Source: Thermococcus sp. MV5 (GTDB lineage: Archaea > Methanobacteriota_B > Thermococci > Thermococcales > Thermococcaceae). Taken from it: 64,000 bases of DNA. The stretch's first letter is position 1. Each line of letters opens with the position of its first letter. The notes under the pieces are model-generated. The model was given only the letters and a program-made list of their open reading frames with translations, did no database searches and was not told where the DNA came from. The stretch lies in the NCBI RefSeq assembly GCF_012027425.1, contig NZ_SNUE01000001.1, forward strand, positions 1-64,000, in the 5' to 3' direction. Shown in pieces: positions 26,001-35,527 of the stretch. Position numbers and translations under genes: made by a program.

Positions 26001-26998
26001 TAGAACTCGTCAATGTGCCTTCCTTAATTACAGTACAGGACTTAGGAAGAAGAAAATATCAGAGTTTTGGAGTTCCCGTTAGTGGCGTGATGGATGAGGT
26101 TTCTGCAAGACTAGCAAACTATCTTGTAGGTAATGAAGATAACACTCCACTTTTAGAGTTCGTATTAAGAGGGCCTACCATAAAGTTCCATTCCTCGGCG
26201 GTCTTTGCAGTAGGTGGGGATGTAGAAGTAAAGCTTAATGGCCAGCCAATAAAACCATGGGGGAGCTATTGGGCAAAAAGAGGAGATATACTTGAGATAG
26301 ACACCCTTAAATCCGGAATGTATGGCTATATAGCGTTTGCCGGAGGAATTGCATGCGAGCCAATTTTAGGGAGTTGCTCCACGTACTTAAGAGCAAAATT
26401 TGGAAAAGCCCTGAGTTCTGGAGATAAGCTCAAACTTGGTTATGCAATTTTAACTGGCAAAGAAGGAAAACAGCTACCAGAAGAATTTGTTCCAAAATAT
26501 GAAAAGGAAAATATAGTTAGAGTTATCCTTGGCCCTCAAGAGGAACACTTCACCAAAAAAGGCATGGAGACCTTCTTAACATCAGAATATACCGTAACTT
26601 CTGAATCCGATAGAATGGGTTATCGCTTGGAGGGACCAATGATAGAGCACTCGGATAAAGGAGCTGACATAATAACAGATGCCATCCCCCTTGGCTCGAT
26701 TCAAGTACCAAAAAATGGAAAACCGATCATAATGCTCGCAGATAGACAGACTACTGGAGGCTATGCAAAAATAGCCATAGTCACAAAGGTAGATATTCCA
26801 AAAGTTGCCCAAACAAGACCCGGAGGGAAGATTAGATTCAAAGCAATCAGTGTTGAAAAAGCTCAAGAAGCTTTGAGACGACAAGAAAAGTTCATGGAAG
26901 CGATAAAATTCTTTCTCCGTGGAGAGATGAGAGCATATAAAGTGAAAACTTTTGGAAAAGGGATAATAGCATTTACAAAGATAGAAAAGAAGAGGTGA
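25997..26998 (+). CDS. pxpC: 5-oxoprolinase subunit C (KipA-like)
   Basis: A 333-residue protein with SLITVQDLGRRKYQSFGVPVSGVMDEVSARLANYLVGN, FAVGGDVEVKLNGQPI, SESDRMGYRLEGP and ITDAIPLGSIQVP, all typical of the biotin-carboxylase-like KipA/PxpC family. The ATG at 25997 overlaps the pxpB stop (ATGA); GGGGAG precedes it. It completes the PxpABC enzyme. Confidence 0.95.
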   Translation: MIELVNVPSLITVQDLGRRKYQSFGVPVSGVMDEVSARLANYLVGNEDNTPLLEFVLRGPTIKFHSSAVFAVGGDVEVKLNGQPIKPWGSYWAKRGDILEIDTLKSGMYGYIAFAGGIACEPILGSCSTYLRAKFGKALSSGDKLKLGYAILTGKEGKQLPEEFVPKYEKENIVRVILGPQEEHFTKKGMETFLTSEYTVTSESDRMGYRLEGPMIEHSDKGADIITDAIPLGSIQVPKNGKPIIMLADRQTTGGYAKIAIVTKVDIPKVAQTRPGGKIRFKAISVEKAQEALRRQEKFMEAIKFFLRGEMRAYKVKTFGKGIIAFTKIEKKR

Positions 26999-27427
26999 TC
27001 ACTCTTTCTCCCGCATAACACGGGCAACTTTGTAGTGCTTTCCATCGCATTCAAAATCATCTAAAATCTCAAGAATCTTGACGATATCGCCCTCAAAGAG
27101 GCCTTCTGGCCTAGTGAGGGCCTGTTTTTCAGGATCACTGCATTCAACGAAGCTTAATTTTATTTTTGAACCCACTATTGCAACTCGTGGTTCCATTGCT
27201 ACTTCTATTGCTGGCTCAATAACCTCGACCACTCTAACCTTACCTTCGTGCAGTGGGCAGGAGTGCTCTATGTTTCTAACTCGTACAACCTTGTACCTCC
27301 TTCCTTGCTCCAAATTTCCTACACAAACCCTTGCAAGTCTACAACTTTTGCAGGGATCAGCTGGCCCATAATAAATGAACTCAACCCCCGGTTTTGCAAG
27401 CTTTTCCCCAACCAACGTGATTGTCAT
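26999..27427 (-). CDS. UPF0179 family protein
   Basis: A 142-residue archaeal UPF0179 protein with cysteine clusters in [29 protein letters not shown] and VECSDPEK, suggesting a metal or iron-sulfur site. The function of the family is unknown. The start at 27427 follows GGAGGTG. Its stop abuts the pxpC stop on the opposite strand, and it lies 24 bp downstream of egsA. Confidence 0.88.
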   Translation of the reverse strand: MTITLVGEKLAKPGVEFIYYGPADPCKSCRLARVCVGNLEQGRRYKVVRVRNIEHSCPLHEGKVRVVEVIEPAIEVAMEPRVAIVGSKIKLSFVECSDPEKQALTRPEGLFEGDIVKILEILDDFECDGKHYKVARVMREKE

Positions 27428-27451
27428 TTTAACACCTCCCATGAAATATGA

Positions 27452-28492
27452 TCATATTACTCCGGTTACCTTGGCTGCTTTTTCAGCAGCCTCTTTTGTT
27501 AATCCATCTTTGCCCAAGATAGTATACCTTTCAGGCCGTATAGTATGAGCAATAGTCAAAGCCTCTATTATAAACTCCGGGTCAATTCCCAGTTCATATG
27601 CATTAGTTGGTGCCCCAACCCTCTTTAAGGTTTCTCTAATTTTTTGCCACTTCAGACCGTGTAAGTATGCCATTATTATTGTTCCAACTCCACATTGTTC
27701 CCCATGTAATGCAGGTTTTGGAGCTATTGCATCCAATGCATGGCTAAATAGATGTTCAGCTCCACTGGCAGGCCTTGATGAACCTGCTATACTCATTGCA
27801 ACACCACTTGAGATGAGACCTTTTATGACTTTCCGAACACTCTCCTCGTTACCCAATCTTATTATGTTAGCATTCTTGATTACCATTTTAGCACTCATAA
27901 GAGACAAAGAAGCTGCATACTCGCTGAAATATTCTCCCTTTATTTTGTGTGCAAGTTCCCAGTCTTTCACTGCAGTCAGGTTACTTATCATGTCTCCAAC
28001 CCCGGCTGCAAGATACCGATAAGGAGCGGTCTTTATAACATTAACATCCGCAATAATAGCTACAGGTGGACGTGCTTTTATAGAGGTCTTGGCATTAAGA
28101 TCCTTTATCGAAGCATTTGCACTCGCTATCCCATCATGAGAAGCTGTTGTTGGGAAGCTTATGAAGGGGATGCCTGCTTTAAATGAAGCAAGTTTAGCGA
28201 CATCGATTACACTCCCTCCGCCTACTCCCAGAAGCCACTTAATATTTTCATTTTCAATAACCTCTAAAGTTTTTTGCACCTCTCTCATTGAAGCCTCTTT
28301 TATCACCAGATTCCTTACATTAAACGAATTTTTCAAATGTTTTTCAACATCCTTTCCTGCTATCTCTTTTGTTTTAGGCCCATAAAGAATCAGGGTATTT
28401 TCCCCTAATTTTAACCTTCTAGCCACTTGACTGACTTTATCCTTCAAGTCCTCTCCAAGAAGAACTTCCCGAGGTAACTCCATTAAATGCAT
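27452..28492 (-). CDS. egsA: sn-glycerol-1-phosphate dehydrogenase
   Basis: A 346-residue EgsA enzyme. It reduces dihydroxyacetone phosphate to glycerol-1-phosphate, the stereospecific backbone of archaeal lipids. GVGGGSVIDVAKLASFKAGIPFISFPTTASHDGIASANAS forms the nucleotide and metal region; AGVGDMISNLTAVKDWELA, GAEHLFSHALD and LHGEQCGVGTIIM supply the zinc ligands. The start at 28492 follows GGTGAGTCTC. It is probably co-transcribed with the UPF0179 gene. Confidence 0.95.
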   Translation of the reverse strand: MHLMELPREVLLGEDLKDKVSQVARRLKLGENTLILYGPKTKEIAGKDVEKHLKNSFNVRNLVIKEASMREVQKTLEVIENENIKWLLGVGGGSVIDVAKLASFKAGIPFISFPTTASHDGIASANASIKDLNAKTSIKARPPVAIIADVNVIKTAPYRYLAAGVGDMISNLTAVKDWELAHKIKGEYFSEYAASLSLMSAKMVIKNANIIRLGNEESVRKVIKGLISSGVAMSIAGSSRPASGAEHLFSHALDAIAPKPALHGEQCGVGTIIMAYLHGLKWQKIRETLKRVGAPTNAYELGIDPEFIIEALTIAHTIRPERYTILGKDGLTKEAAEKAAKVTGVI

Positions 28493-28587
28493 GAGACTCA
28501 CCATCCTATTCTTAGGGTTTCAAAGCTTAAAAAATAATTGGAAGAAAAAGCTTTAACCTTTCTCACAATATCCCTCTGGGTGGTCAA

Positions 28588-29394
28588 ATGGGAATTGCGG
28601 AAGTCTTTCAGAGATACTTTATAGATCCAATAAAATACAACAAAGGGTATAATATCGTTAACACATTAACATATGCCTTAATTCTTGGATTGGCTTCTCT
28701 AGGAGTTTATAAAATTTTAAAAAAGCTCAATATAAAGTATAACAACGCTTTCTTTAGGGCCCTTATGCCCTACATGATTCTGGGAGCCTTTGGACGAGCC
28801 CTTACCGATGCAACCATAATACCTAGAACGTATCTCACAGTCACGCCAGGGATTTACATTCTTGTATTTACAATAACGTTCTCTGCCTTATTAACAACCC
28901 ACAAGCTTTTTGAAGATTGGCAGAAGGTCTTCTTATACTTTGGGTGGAGTCTCGTTGGAATGGAGAGTTTACTCCTACTATTTAATATTGATAAAGTCGA
29001 TTTTAACCTCACAGTCTTAAAATACTTTGTTCCATTTGCAACGATAGCTCTCATAACAATATATCTACTTTCAAAAAAGATCTGGCTGGTTAAAGAAAAC
29101 TCTTACCTCTTCTATGCTCATTTCTATGATGCCACAACAACATTTGTAGGCGTTGACTTCTTGGGGTACTGGGAGCAACATGTAGTTCCAAGATACCTGA
29201 TGGAACTTACAGGAACTGCTGCAGTGATGTATTTATTGAAGTTTGCTGTATTAATGATTGCTTTATATCTCATGGAGAAATTAGAAGAAAGTGAAAGTGA
29301 CAAAGAGCTTATGGACTTCATAAAGATGGTAATGTTCATCCTCGGCTTTGCCCCCGGTACTAGGAACCTTTTGAGAATGCTCATGGGGGTTTAG
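28588..29394 (+). CDS. DUF63 family membrane protein
   Basis: A 268-residue membrane protein with about seven hydrophobic segments and the DUF63 landmarks FFRALMPYMILGAFGRALTDA, AHFYDATTTFVGVDFLGYWEQHVVP and FILGFAPGTRNLLRM. Function unknown. It is followed 2 nt later by suhB, so the two are one operon. GGGTGG precedes the ATG. Confidence 0.85.
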   Translation: MGIAEVFQRYFIDPIKYNKGYNIVNTLTYALILGLASLGVYKILKKLNIKYNNAFFRALMPYMILGAFGRALTDATIIPRTYLTVTPGIYILVFTITFSALLTTHKLFEDWQKVFLYFGWSLVGMESLLLLFNIDKVDFNLTVLKYFVPFATIALITIYLLSKKIWLVKENSYLFYAHFYDATTTFVGVDFLGYWEQHVVPRYLMELTGTAAVMYLLKFAVLMIALYLMEKLEESESDKELMDFIKMVMFILGFAPGTRNLLRMLMGV

Positions 29395-29396
29395 AT

Positions 29397-30152
29397 ATGT
29401 ATGAGTGGAATGAGATAGCACTTAACCTTGCAAAGGATATTGAAAGGGAAATTATGCCACTTTTTGGTACAAAAAAAGCTGGAGAGTTCATTGGAGTTAG
29501 CCCAAGTGGTGATAAAACAAAGTTTGTTGACAAAATAGCTGAAGATATAGTTTTAGAGTATCTTAAACCCCTTGGAGTGAACATCATAAGTGAGGAAATT
29601 GGAAGCATAGATACCGGGAGCGAGTACTCTGTCATCGTTGATCCCATTGACGGTTCTTTCAATTTTATTCATGGAATCCCAATCTTTGGATTCAGCTTTG
29701 CAGTTTTTAAAAAGAAAAAGCCAGTGTATTCCATGTTATACGAGTTCATGCCTAAAAATGTTTACGAAGGAATTCCAGGAGAGGGAGCATACCTAAATGG
29801 AGATAGAATAAGAGTAAAGACGCTGAATGAAAAATCGATCTCAATAAGCTTTTATACAAGGGGAAGAGGAGCAAAACTAGTTGAAAAAGTTAGAAGGACT
29901 AGGGTCTTAGGGGCCATTGCAATAGAGCTGGCATACCTTGCTAGGGGTTCTTTAGATGGAGTAATTGATATAAGAAATTATGTTCGGCCCACCGACATAG
30001 CAGCTGGCTATATAATTGCAAAAGAGGCCGGAGCAATTGTAAGTGACGATAAGGGAAAAGAAATCAGCTTTGATCTTAGTGCATCAGAAAAATTGAATAT
30101 AATAGCTGTAAATGACGAAAGACTTCTCAAACTGATACTCGAAGAAATTTAA
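29397..30152 (+). CDS. suhB: Inositol monophosphatase / fructose-1,6-bisphosphatase (archaeal IMPase-FBPase)
   Basis: A 251-residue lithium-sensitive phosphatase fold. GDKTKFVDKIAEDIVLEYL, IISEEIGSID and DPIDGSFNFIHGIPIFGFSFA form the metal site, with YVRPTDIAAGYIIAKEAGA as the C-terminal motif. Archaeal members hydrolyse both inositol-1-phosphate and fructose-1,6-bisphosphate and may support di-myo-inositol phosphate synthesis or gluconeogenesis. Confidence 0.92.
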   Translation: MYEWNEIALNLAKDIEREIMPLFGTKKAGEFIGVSPSGDKTKFVDKIAEDIVLEYLKPLGVNIISEEIGSIDTGSEYSVIVDPIDGSFNFIHGIPIFGFSFAVFKKKKPVYSMLYEFMPKNVYEGIPGEGAYLNGDRIRVKTLNEKSISISFYTRGRGAKLVEKVRRTRVLGAIAIELAYLARGSLDGVIDIRNYVRPTDIAAGYIIAKEAGAIVSDDKGKEISFDLSASEKLNIIAVNDERLLKLILEEI

Positions 30153-30179
30153 ACTGAAGATGAAAAATCAGCAAAATAC

Positions 30180-30410
30180 TTAGCCCTTCCAAAAAACATA
30201 ATTTCCCACATTGTCTATGCAAATTAAGATGTATTCTTCGGCAGGTATGGCTACTCCATATTCTTCTTCACTGAATCCATATCCCCCAATAAGTTCCATG
30301 ATATACCTTCTCAAAAGTTCCATCTCTACATAGTGCCACACTTCACTCTTTTTATGCGCAATTAAGACTATGCAAATACCGCTTTGCTCGTCTTGAACTA
30401 GGGCCTTCAC
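30180..30410 (-). CDS. Hypothetical protein, possibly N-terminally broken
   Basis: A 76-residue frame from a GTG with no clear ribosome site. It contains SGICIVLIAHKKSEVWHYVE and PAEEYILICIDNVGNYVFWKG, a strand-helix-strand pattern. The frame stays open about 21 codons upstream of the GTG (YRRGKKYNTLLEV...) but has no good start there. An ATG at 30468 in another frame would join after a one-base shift, so the gene may be frameshifted near 30445. Family not recognised. Confidence 0.4.
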   Translation of the reverse strand: MKALVQDEQSGICIVLIAHKKSEVWHYVEMELLRRYIMELIGGYGFSEEEYGVAIPAEEYILICIDNVGNYVFWKG

Positions 30411-30673
30411 TTCTAAAAGAGTATTATATTTCTTCCCCCTTCTATAGGCAATTGATGTACTTATCCATTATTACATAGTCAGTTAAAAAGAATTGCAAGA
30501 ATTGCCTAGAGATATTTGAATATTTGACAAGTATTGCTCCATTAATATGAAAAGTATCTCCTCTAAAATAATTACAATGTGATCAAATTATTAGAGTAAA
30601 AATATAAGAAAAATAGAAGATTCAAACGGGCGAAAGATTTAAAAATAAATCACAAAGAGGTATATGCGGAAGT

Positions 30674-30781
30674 GCCGGGGTGGCTCAGCCTGGTCAGAGC
30701 GCCCGGCTCATAGGGCCGCTCCCTCTTGGGGGAGCCTGAGAAACCGGGAGGTCGCGGGTTCAAAGCCCGCCCCCGGCACCA
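30674..30781 (+). tRNA. Elongator tRNA-Met (CAT) with 30-nt intron
   Basis: The acceptor stem is GCCGGGG/CCCCGGC with encoded CCA (30779-30781). The anticodon CAT lies at 30709-30711. A 30-nt intron (30713-30742) follows base 37, the canonical archaeal position, and its removal gives the loop CTCATAA on a CCCGG/CCGGG stem. It has none of the initiator acceptor features, hence the elongator call. BRE/TATA (CGAAAGATTTAAAAA) lies about 30-40 bp upstream. The unspliced RNA matches the guide of the C/D sRNA at 22008. Confidence 0.94.
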
Positions 30782-30806
30782 TCAAAAGTCTTTTCTAGGT
30801 GTCACG

Positions 30807-31307
30807 ATGTTGCTCACAAACCATGCGAAAGAAAGAATCATTAAGAGACTCTCAAAACGACGAAAGCTCGAGCTAGTTTACTCCTCCCTTTTAAAGTTTC
30901 TAGAAAGTGCAAATGAAATTAGGATAAACGAAAAGATTATCATCTTCACTGATGGGAAGAAATCCCTTGTATGCACTAGATTACCTTACAAGATTCTAAC
31001 TAAGAATGAAACTGAAAAAATAAAGAAAATAGAAGATAGTTATGAGTGCATTTTCTGGGGAAAAGAAAAGTTTGTCCGTATTACAACCCCAAAGAAGTTC
31101 TTAAACATTATTACAGAAGAAGGCTTTCATTTTTACCTCAACAAGGAAAAGAAAGTCTTCTATGTTGGGACCACTGAACCACTATTGGCTATAACATTCA
31201 GACCAGCCAAAAAAGATGAACGAAATTTCGTTATGAATTCTAGAGCGCAACAACATTCTCAGCTCTCTATTGGCACTACAAATATCTCCCCAAATGGCTC
31301 TTCTTGA
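30807..31307 (+). CDS. Hypothetical protein with RelE/DUF4258-like start
   Basis: A 166-residue protein that starts at ATG 30807 after AGGTGT, not inside the tRNA. The N-terminal LTNHAKERIIKRLSKRRKLE has the His...Arg pattern of DUF4258/RelE-fold proteins. Strands IRINEKIIIFTDGKKSLVCTRLP and FHFYLNKEKKVFYVGTTEP follow. The assignment is weak. Its last 49 nt overlap the 3' end of scpA on the other strand, so its C-terminal tail is constrained by antisense coding. It could be read from the tRNA promoter. Confidence 0.6.
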   Translation: MLLTNHAKERIIKRLSKRRKLELVYSSLLKFLESANEIRINEKIIIFTDGKKSLVCTRLPYKILTKNETEKIKKIEDSYECIFWGKEKFVRITTPKKFLNIITEEGFHFYLNKEKKVFYVGTTEPLLAITFRPAKKDERNFVMNSRAQQHSQLSIGTTNISPNGSS

Positions 31308-31918
31308 ATTAACTCTATCTTTCCCATATTTGCTAGAAATAATAGATACAGAAAAGTCCTTGCCACGATTTTGGGGCTAGGATCAAATATAAGCTCCCAA
31401 AAAGTTATCTTGTCCTTGGTACTATTGTAGAGTTCTTTTACTATTTCATACAGCTTATTAACATGCTTTTCAATGTCCACACGAAAATCATCGACAACAA
31501 ATATTTCTTCTTCAATTTGTACTTTCTTCTTCTTTTTGGGTCTCCTTTTCTCTGTCTCTTCAAGGGCATCCATTAAAGCCTCTATTAAATCATCCAGAGT
31601 ATAATACCTCTCTGCTCTCCTAAGAGGTGGAATGTATGGATCAACATCTACCCTTATTCTTTCTTCTTTCTTCTGTTCCTCTTCTTCTTCATCCTTAGCA
31701 TAGAGGAGGGCCTCAGTTTTCATTCTAAGGAGAATAGAGGCCGCTAGAATGGCTCTTGCTGAGACTCTCAAATCTAAGTCTCGCATTTCTCTTATACGTT
31801 CAATGTATTTCTCAGTAATATCCACTATATCAATGTTCCACGGGTCAACTTTACCCATAGTGACAAGTTGCAAGAGTATATCAATCGGAGTTATTTCTTC
31901 CTCTCTTCTATATTCCAT
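31259..31918 (-). CDS. scpA: Segregation and condensation protein A
   Basis: A 219-residue kleisin. The N-terminal EITPIDILLQLVTMGKVDPWNIDIVDITEKYIE is the Smc-neck-binding part, RAILAASILLRMKTEALLY is the ScpA signature, and a C-terminal winged helix ends EEPFGEIFVVPIES. It bridges the Smc heads. It starts 10 nt after smc, with GGTGAAATAAG before the ATG. Confidence 0.93.
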   Translation of the reverse strand: MEYRREEEITPIDILLQLVTMGKVDPWNIDIVDITEKYIERIREMRDLDLRVSARAILAASILLRMKTEALLYAKDEEEEEQKKEERIRVDVDPYIPPLRRAERYYTLDDLIEALMDALEETEKRRPKKKKKVQIEEEIFVVDDFRVDIEKHVNKLYEIVKELYNSTKDKITFWELIFDPSPKIVARTFLYLLFLANMGKIELIQEEPFGEIFVVPIES

Positions 31919-31928
31919 CTTATTTCAC

Positions 31929-34900
31929 CTACAAACCAAGGGCATTTGCATTTCTTGCCCTTGCCTTCTCCAAATACTGCATGGCCTTTTCAAGGCTTAA
32001 ACTGACGACTCTTGAAACTCCTCTACGCATTGAGACTCCAATTATTTTATCAGCGTTCGACATCATTACATCTCTCAATGTGATAACTATGAACTGACTA
32101 TCTTTTGAAGCTTCCTTTATTAAATCCGCTACTCTTTTAACGTTTGCATCGTCAAGGTGAGCATCAATCTCATCAAAGAGATAGAATGGGGCTGGTTTGA
32201 AGTGCTGTATAGCAAAGACAAAAGCCAATGCAGTTAATGCCTTTTCCCCACCACTCATAGCTTCGATTCTCTTTACTTCCTTTCCAGCTGGCTTTGCCTC
32301 TATGTCCAAACCTCCACTAAATGGATCCTCTTCATTCTCAAGGACAAGCTTTGCCTCTCCTCCTGGAGAAAGCTTTGCAAAAAGTTCTGAAAAGTTCTTC
32401 GCTATTGCATTTAGCGTTTGCATAAATACATTCCTCTTTTGGCTCTCTATTTCATTTATGAACTCAACAATACTCTCTTTCTCGGCTTCAAGGCGTTCCC
32501 TCTTTGACTTAAGTTCTAGATATCTCCTCTCAACAACTTCGTAATCCTCAATGGCTTTCATGTTCACTGGTTCAAGTTTTTTGATCTCATCTTCCATTTG
32601 TTCAATCTCTTCCCTAAGCTTTTCAAGATCTTCTGGGATTTCTTTAACAACTTTAACGTCGTGATGTTTCAATTCACTGGTCTTTTCTTTAAGCTGTGCC
32701 TCATATTGGGCCATCCTTATTTTAATAGAATTAGCTTCTAGCCTAAGTTTTTGTAGGACATCTCTCAGCTTCTCTTTTTCTTCTCTCATTTGAGAGATCT
32801 CTTCTCTAAGTTTCTCTCTCTCATCTCTTAGGGATTTAAGTTCGTCTTTTACTTCCTGCTCTTTCTCTTGGAGTTCTTTAAGCCGCTCTTGTAGTGACTT
32901 AATATCCTCTTCATTCTGCACAATGCTAGCTTTGAAAGCATTTATCCTGTTAATAAGCCCTTCAATTTCTTCCTCAAGATCTGCTTTTCTTGGGATAAGC
33001 TCATCATTGATTCTTATATCTAGATTCTCAAGCCTTGACTCTATTTTGCTGAGTTCCTCTCTAAGACCACTTATTTCATGTTCAACCTCTCTTATCTTCT
33101 GATTGAGTTCTCTAGCTTCTGGATTATCTAATGCCTTTCTAAGCTTATTCCTCATCTTTTCAAGTCTCTCTATTCTTCCACTGAGTTTTGCAAGATCACC
33201 CTTTGTCTGATGAATCCGTTCTTCCAATTCTTTTAATCTCCGTTCTCCCATCTCAATTTCTTCTTTCAAACCTTTATCTTCATTTAAGAATCTCTCCATG
33301 TCTTTCTGTAACATTTGCAAGTCCTTAGACACATCACTCTTTTTCATTCTAAGTTCAAATAAATCTCTCTCCAATCCTCTTTGCTCAAGCTTTAGAGCAT
33401 TTATTTTAGATTCAAGTTGTTCCTTCTCCCTCTCACGTGCTTCCAATGCCATCCGTATCTCATCAGTGTTAATAGCAAGCTTCGTTCTTGGCCGGTAATA
33501 TCCTCCAACAATAGCACCACTTCTCTCTAAAAGCTCCCCTTCAAGCGTGACCATTCTAATCTTACCAATACCTACCTCTCTTGCCTCATCCATATCATTA
33601 ACTATCAATGTATCTCCAACGGCAAATGAAACAGCATTCCTAAACTGTGGATCATATTCAATAACATCCATAACTGGAATCCCCTTAGAAGTACCATTCA
33701 ATTTTCTTGGCCTTATTTTATTAAGAGGTAAAAATGTCAATCTTCCCAGCTTATTCCGTTTTAAGAAGTTTATAGCCTTTTCAGCCACTTTATCATCCTT
33801 TACTACAACATTATCTGCATGTGAACCTAAGGCAACTTCTACAGCCGTAAGATAGGTATCATCCCTAACCTTAATGAGCTCAGCCAAAGAACCATAAATT
33901 CCAGGGATATTAGCCTTTTTAAGAGCTTCAAGTGTCCTATTTTGGCTGATTTCCTTTCGGGCTTCGGCTTTGATGAGTTCTTCGTTGAGCTTTTTGATTT
34001 CGGGAGTTATTTTTTCTAATTTCCTTTGAGCCTCTTCTAGTTCTTTTTCGATTTTTCGTACTCTTGCACCTGCTCTTTCTATCTTCGAGTCTATCTCTGA
34101 AAGTTCAGATTTCTTAGAATTTATTTCCTCTTTGAGCTCTTCAATTTTATTCTTCAGAACAAGTCTCCTAGTGGAATTCTGGGAATTCTTAGTTTTAATT
34201 CTTTCTATCTCTTCTGTCATTTTTGTAATTTCACTTTCCTTGAAATATTGTTCTTTTTTTGCATTCTCAAGGTCTTCTTCGACTTTATCTAGCTCTTGCT
34301 TTGCAATAGTGAAGTTCTTATCTATTTCAGCAAGCTTTAGTATTAGTTCATTTCTTTCTTTCTCCTTTTTCTGAATCTCACCAAGAAGTTTTTCCCTTCT
34401 TTTCTTCCATCTCTCAATAGCGGATTTACCCTTTTCAATTTCCTCGGAAACAGTTTTTAATTCATCTTTCACTTTTGTAAGGCGCCTTTTGCTCTCATTT
34501 ATCTCCTTGCGGGCAAGCTCTATGTTCTTTTTAGCTAGCTCTATTTGGGAGGTAACCTCGCTTATCTTTTTCGTGATATCAAGTATTCCATCCTCACTTT
34601 TCTCTTCAAGCTCCCTTTCTACCTGAGTCAGAGTTTTCTCCTTCTCAAGTATTGTTTTTGCAATCTTCTCCAGTTCTTTGTTTATACGCTCTATTTCAGA
34701 CTCTATCTCTTTGTCTCTCTCTTGACTTGTGGCAATAAGATTTTCCAATCTCTTAACCTCTCCTACGAGGAGAGTGGTCTTTGCAATTTCAAGTTTCTCT
34801 TTTAAGTCAAGGTACCTCAACGCATCATTTCTTTCTTTTTCAAGCTTATCAAGTTGTGTCTTAACCTCTCTAATTAGAAGGTCGACTCTTGCCAGATTCT

Positions 34901-35462
34901 CCTCTGCTTGTTTAAGTTCTTCCATTGCTTTTTTCTTTTTCTCGTCATATTCAGCTATCCCTGAGATTTCATCTATTATCATTCTCCTTTCTGTGGGACT
35001 CATTTTGATAAACTTAGTTATGTCTCCTTGAAGAACAAGATTGTATCCATCTGGAGATATCATGGCTGCACTTAGAACATCAAGAATGTCACTCCTGCTT
35101 GTCCTTTTTCCATTTAACCAATAAGCACTCCTACCATCAGGATAAACCCGTCTTTTGATTACTACCTCATCCTCATCGATTGGAAATCCGCGATCTTCAT
35201 TGTTAAAGTACATTGCAACTTCAGCATATTTAGCTGGAGGTTCATCCTTAGTTCCAGCAAAGATTAAATCACCAATCCTAGTCGCGCGCATGGCCTTTGC
35301 AGATAATCCACCAAGGACGAAGAGAATAGCATCACCAATATTACTCTTCCCACTCCCATTAGCTCCCACTATAGCCGTAAATCCACGAGAAAAAGGAACT
35401 ACAATCTTTCTACTTCCGTATGATTTGAAACCCTTCATTTCAAGCTTCTCTACATAGGGCAT
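31929..35462 (-). CDS. smc: Chromosome segregation ATPase Smc
   Basis: A full-length Smc of 1,177 residues. Walker A GANGSGKSNIGDAILFVLGG is near residue 35 and the Q-loop is LVLQGDITKFI. A long coiled coil leads to the hinge (about 500-680, NIPGIYGSLAELIKV ... GAIVGGYYRPRT), then a return coil. The C-terminal head has signature EAMSGGEKALTALAFVFAI and Walker B FYLFDEIDAHLDD. With ScpA and the ScpB gene at 47.1 kb it forms the condensin complex. The start at 35462 follows AGGTG. Confidence 0.97.
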   Translation of the reverse strand: MPYVEKLEMKGFKSYGSRKIVVPFSRGFTAIVGANGSGKSNIGDAILFVLGGLSAKAMRATRIGDLIFAGTKDEPPAKYAEVAMYFNNEDRGFPIDEDEVVIKRRVYPDGRSAYWLNGKRTSRSDILDVLSAAMISPDGYNLVLQGDITKFIKMSPTERRMIIDEISGIAEYDEKKKKAMEELKQAEENLARVDLLIREVKTQLDKLEKERNDALRYLDLKEKLEIAKTTLLVGEVKRLENLIATSQERDKEIESEIERINKELEKIAKTILEKEKTLTQVERELEEKSEDGILDITKKISEVTSQIELAKKNIELARKEINESKRRLTKVKDELKTVSEEIEKGKSAIERWKKRREKLLGEIQKKEKERNELILKLAEIDKNFTIAKQELDKVEEDLENAKKEQYFKESEITKMTEEIERIKTKNSQNSTRRLVLKNKIEELKEEINSKKSELSEIDSKIERAGARVRKIEKELEEAQRKLEKITPEIKKLNEELIKAEARKEISQNRTLEALKKANIPGIYGSLAELIKVRDDTYLTAVEVALGSHADNVVVKDDKVAEKAINFLKRNKLGRLTFLPLNKIRPRKLNGTSKGIPVMDVIEYDPQFRNAVSFAVGDTLIVNDMDEAREVGIGKIRMVTLEGELLERSGAIVGGYYRPRTKLAINTDEIRMALEAREREKEQLESKINALKLEQRGLERDLFELRMKKSDVSKDLQMLQKDMERFLNEDKGLKEEIEMGERRLKELEERIHQTKGDLAKLSGRIERLEKMRNKLRKALDNPEARELNQKIREVEHEISGLREELSKIESRLENLDIRINDELIPRKADLEEEIEGLINRINAFKASIVQNEEDIKSLQERLKELQEKEQEVKDELKSLRDEREKLREEISQMREEKEKLRDVLQKLRLEANSIKIRMAQYEAQLKEKTSELKHHDVKVVKEIPEDLEKLREEIEQMEDEIKKLEPVNMKAIEDYEVVERRYLELKSKRERLEAEKESIVEFINEIESQKRNVFMQTLNAIAKNFSELFAKLSPGGEAKLVLENEEDPFSGGLDIEAKPAGKEVKRIEAMSGGEKALTALAFVFAIQHFKPAPFYLFDEIDAHLDDANVKRVADLIKEASKDSQFIVITLRDVMMSNADKIIGVSMRRGVSRVVSLSLEKAMQYLEKARARNANALGL

Positions 35463-35527
35463 ATTTAACACCTGAGCGAAATTAAGGTGAAATATAGTTA
35501 TATATCTTTCCCATTGGAACGGAGTTA

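Noticed and set aside
30445-30508. 9-bp inverted repeat TAGGCAATT / AATTGCCTA
   Set aside because: Arms are 46 nt apart in AT-rich DNA with no promoter or gene end in a sensible place; could be chance.
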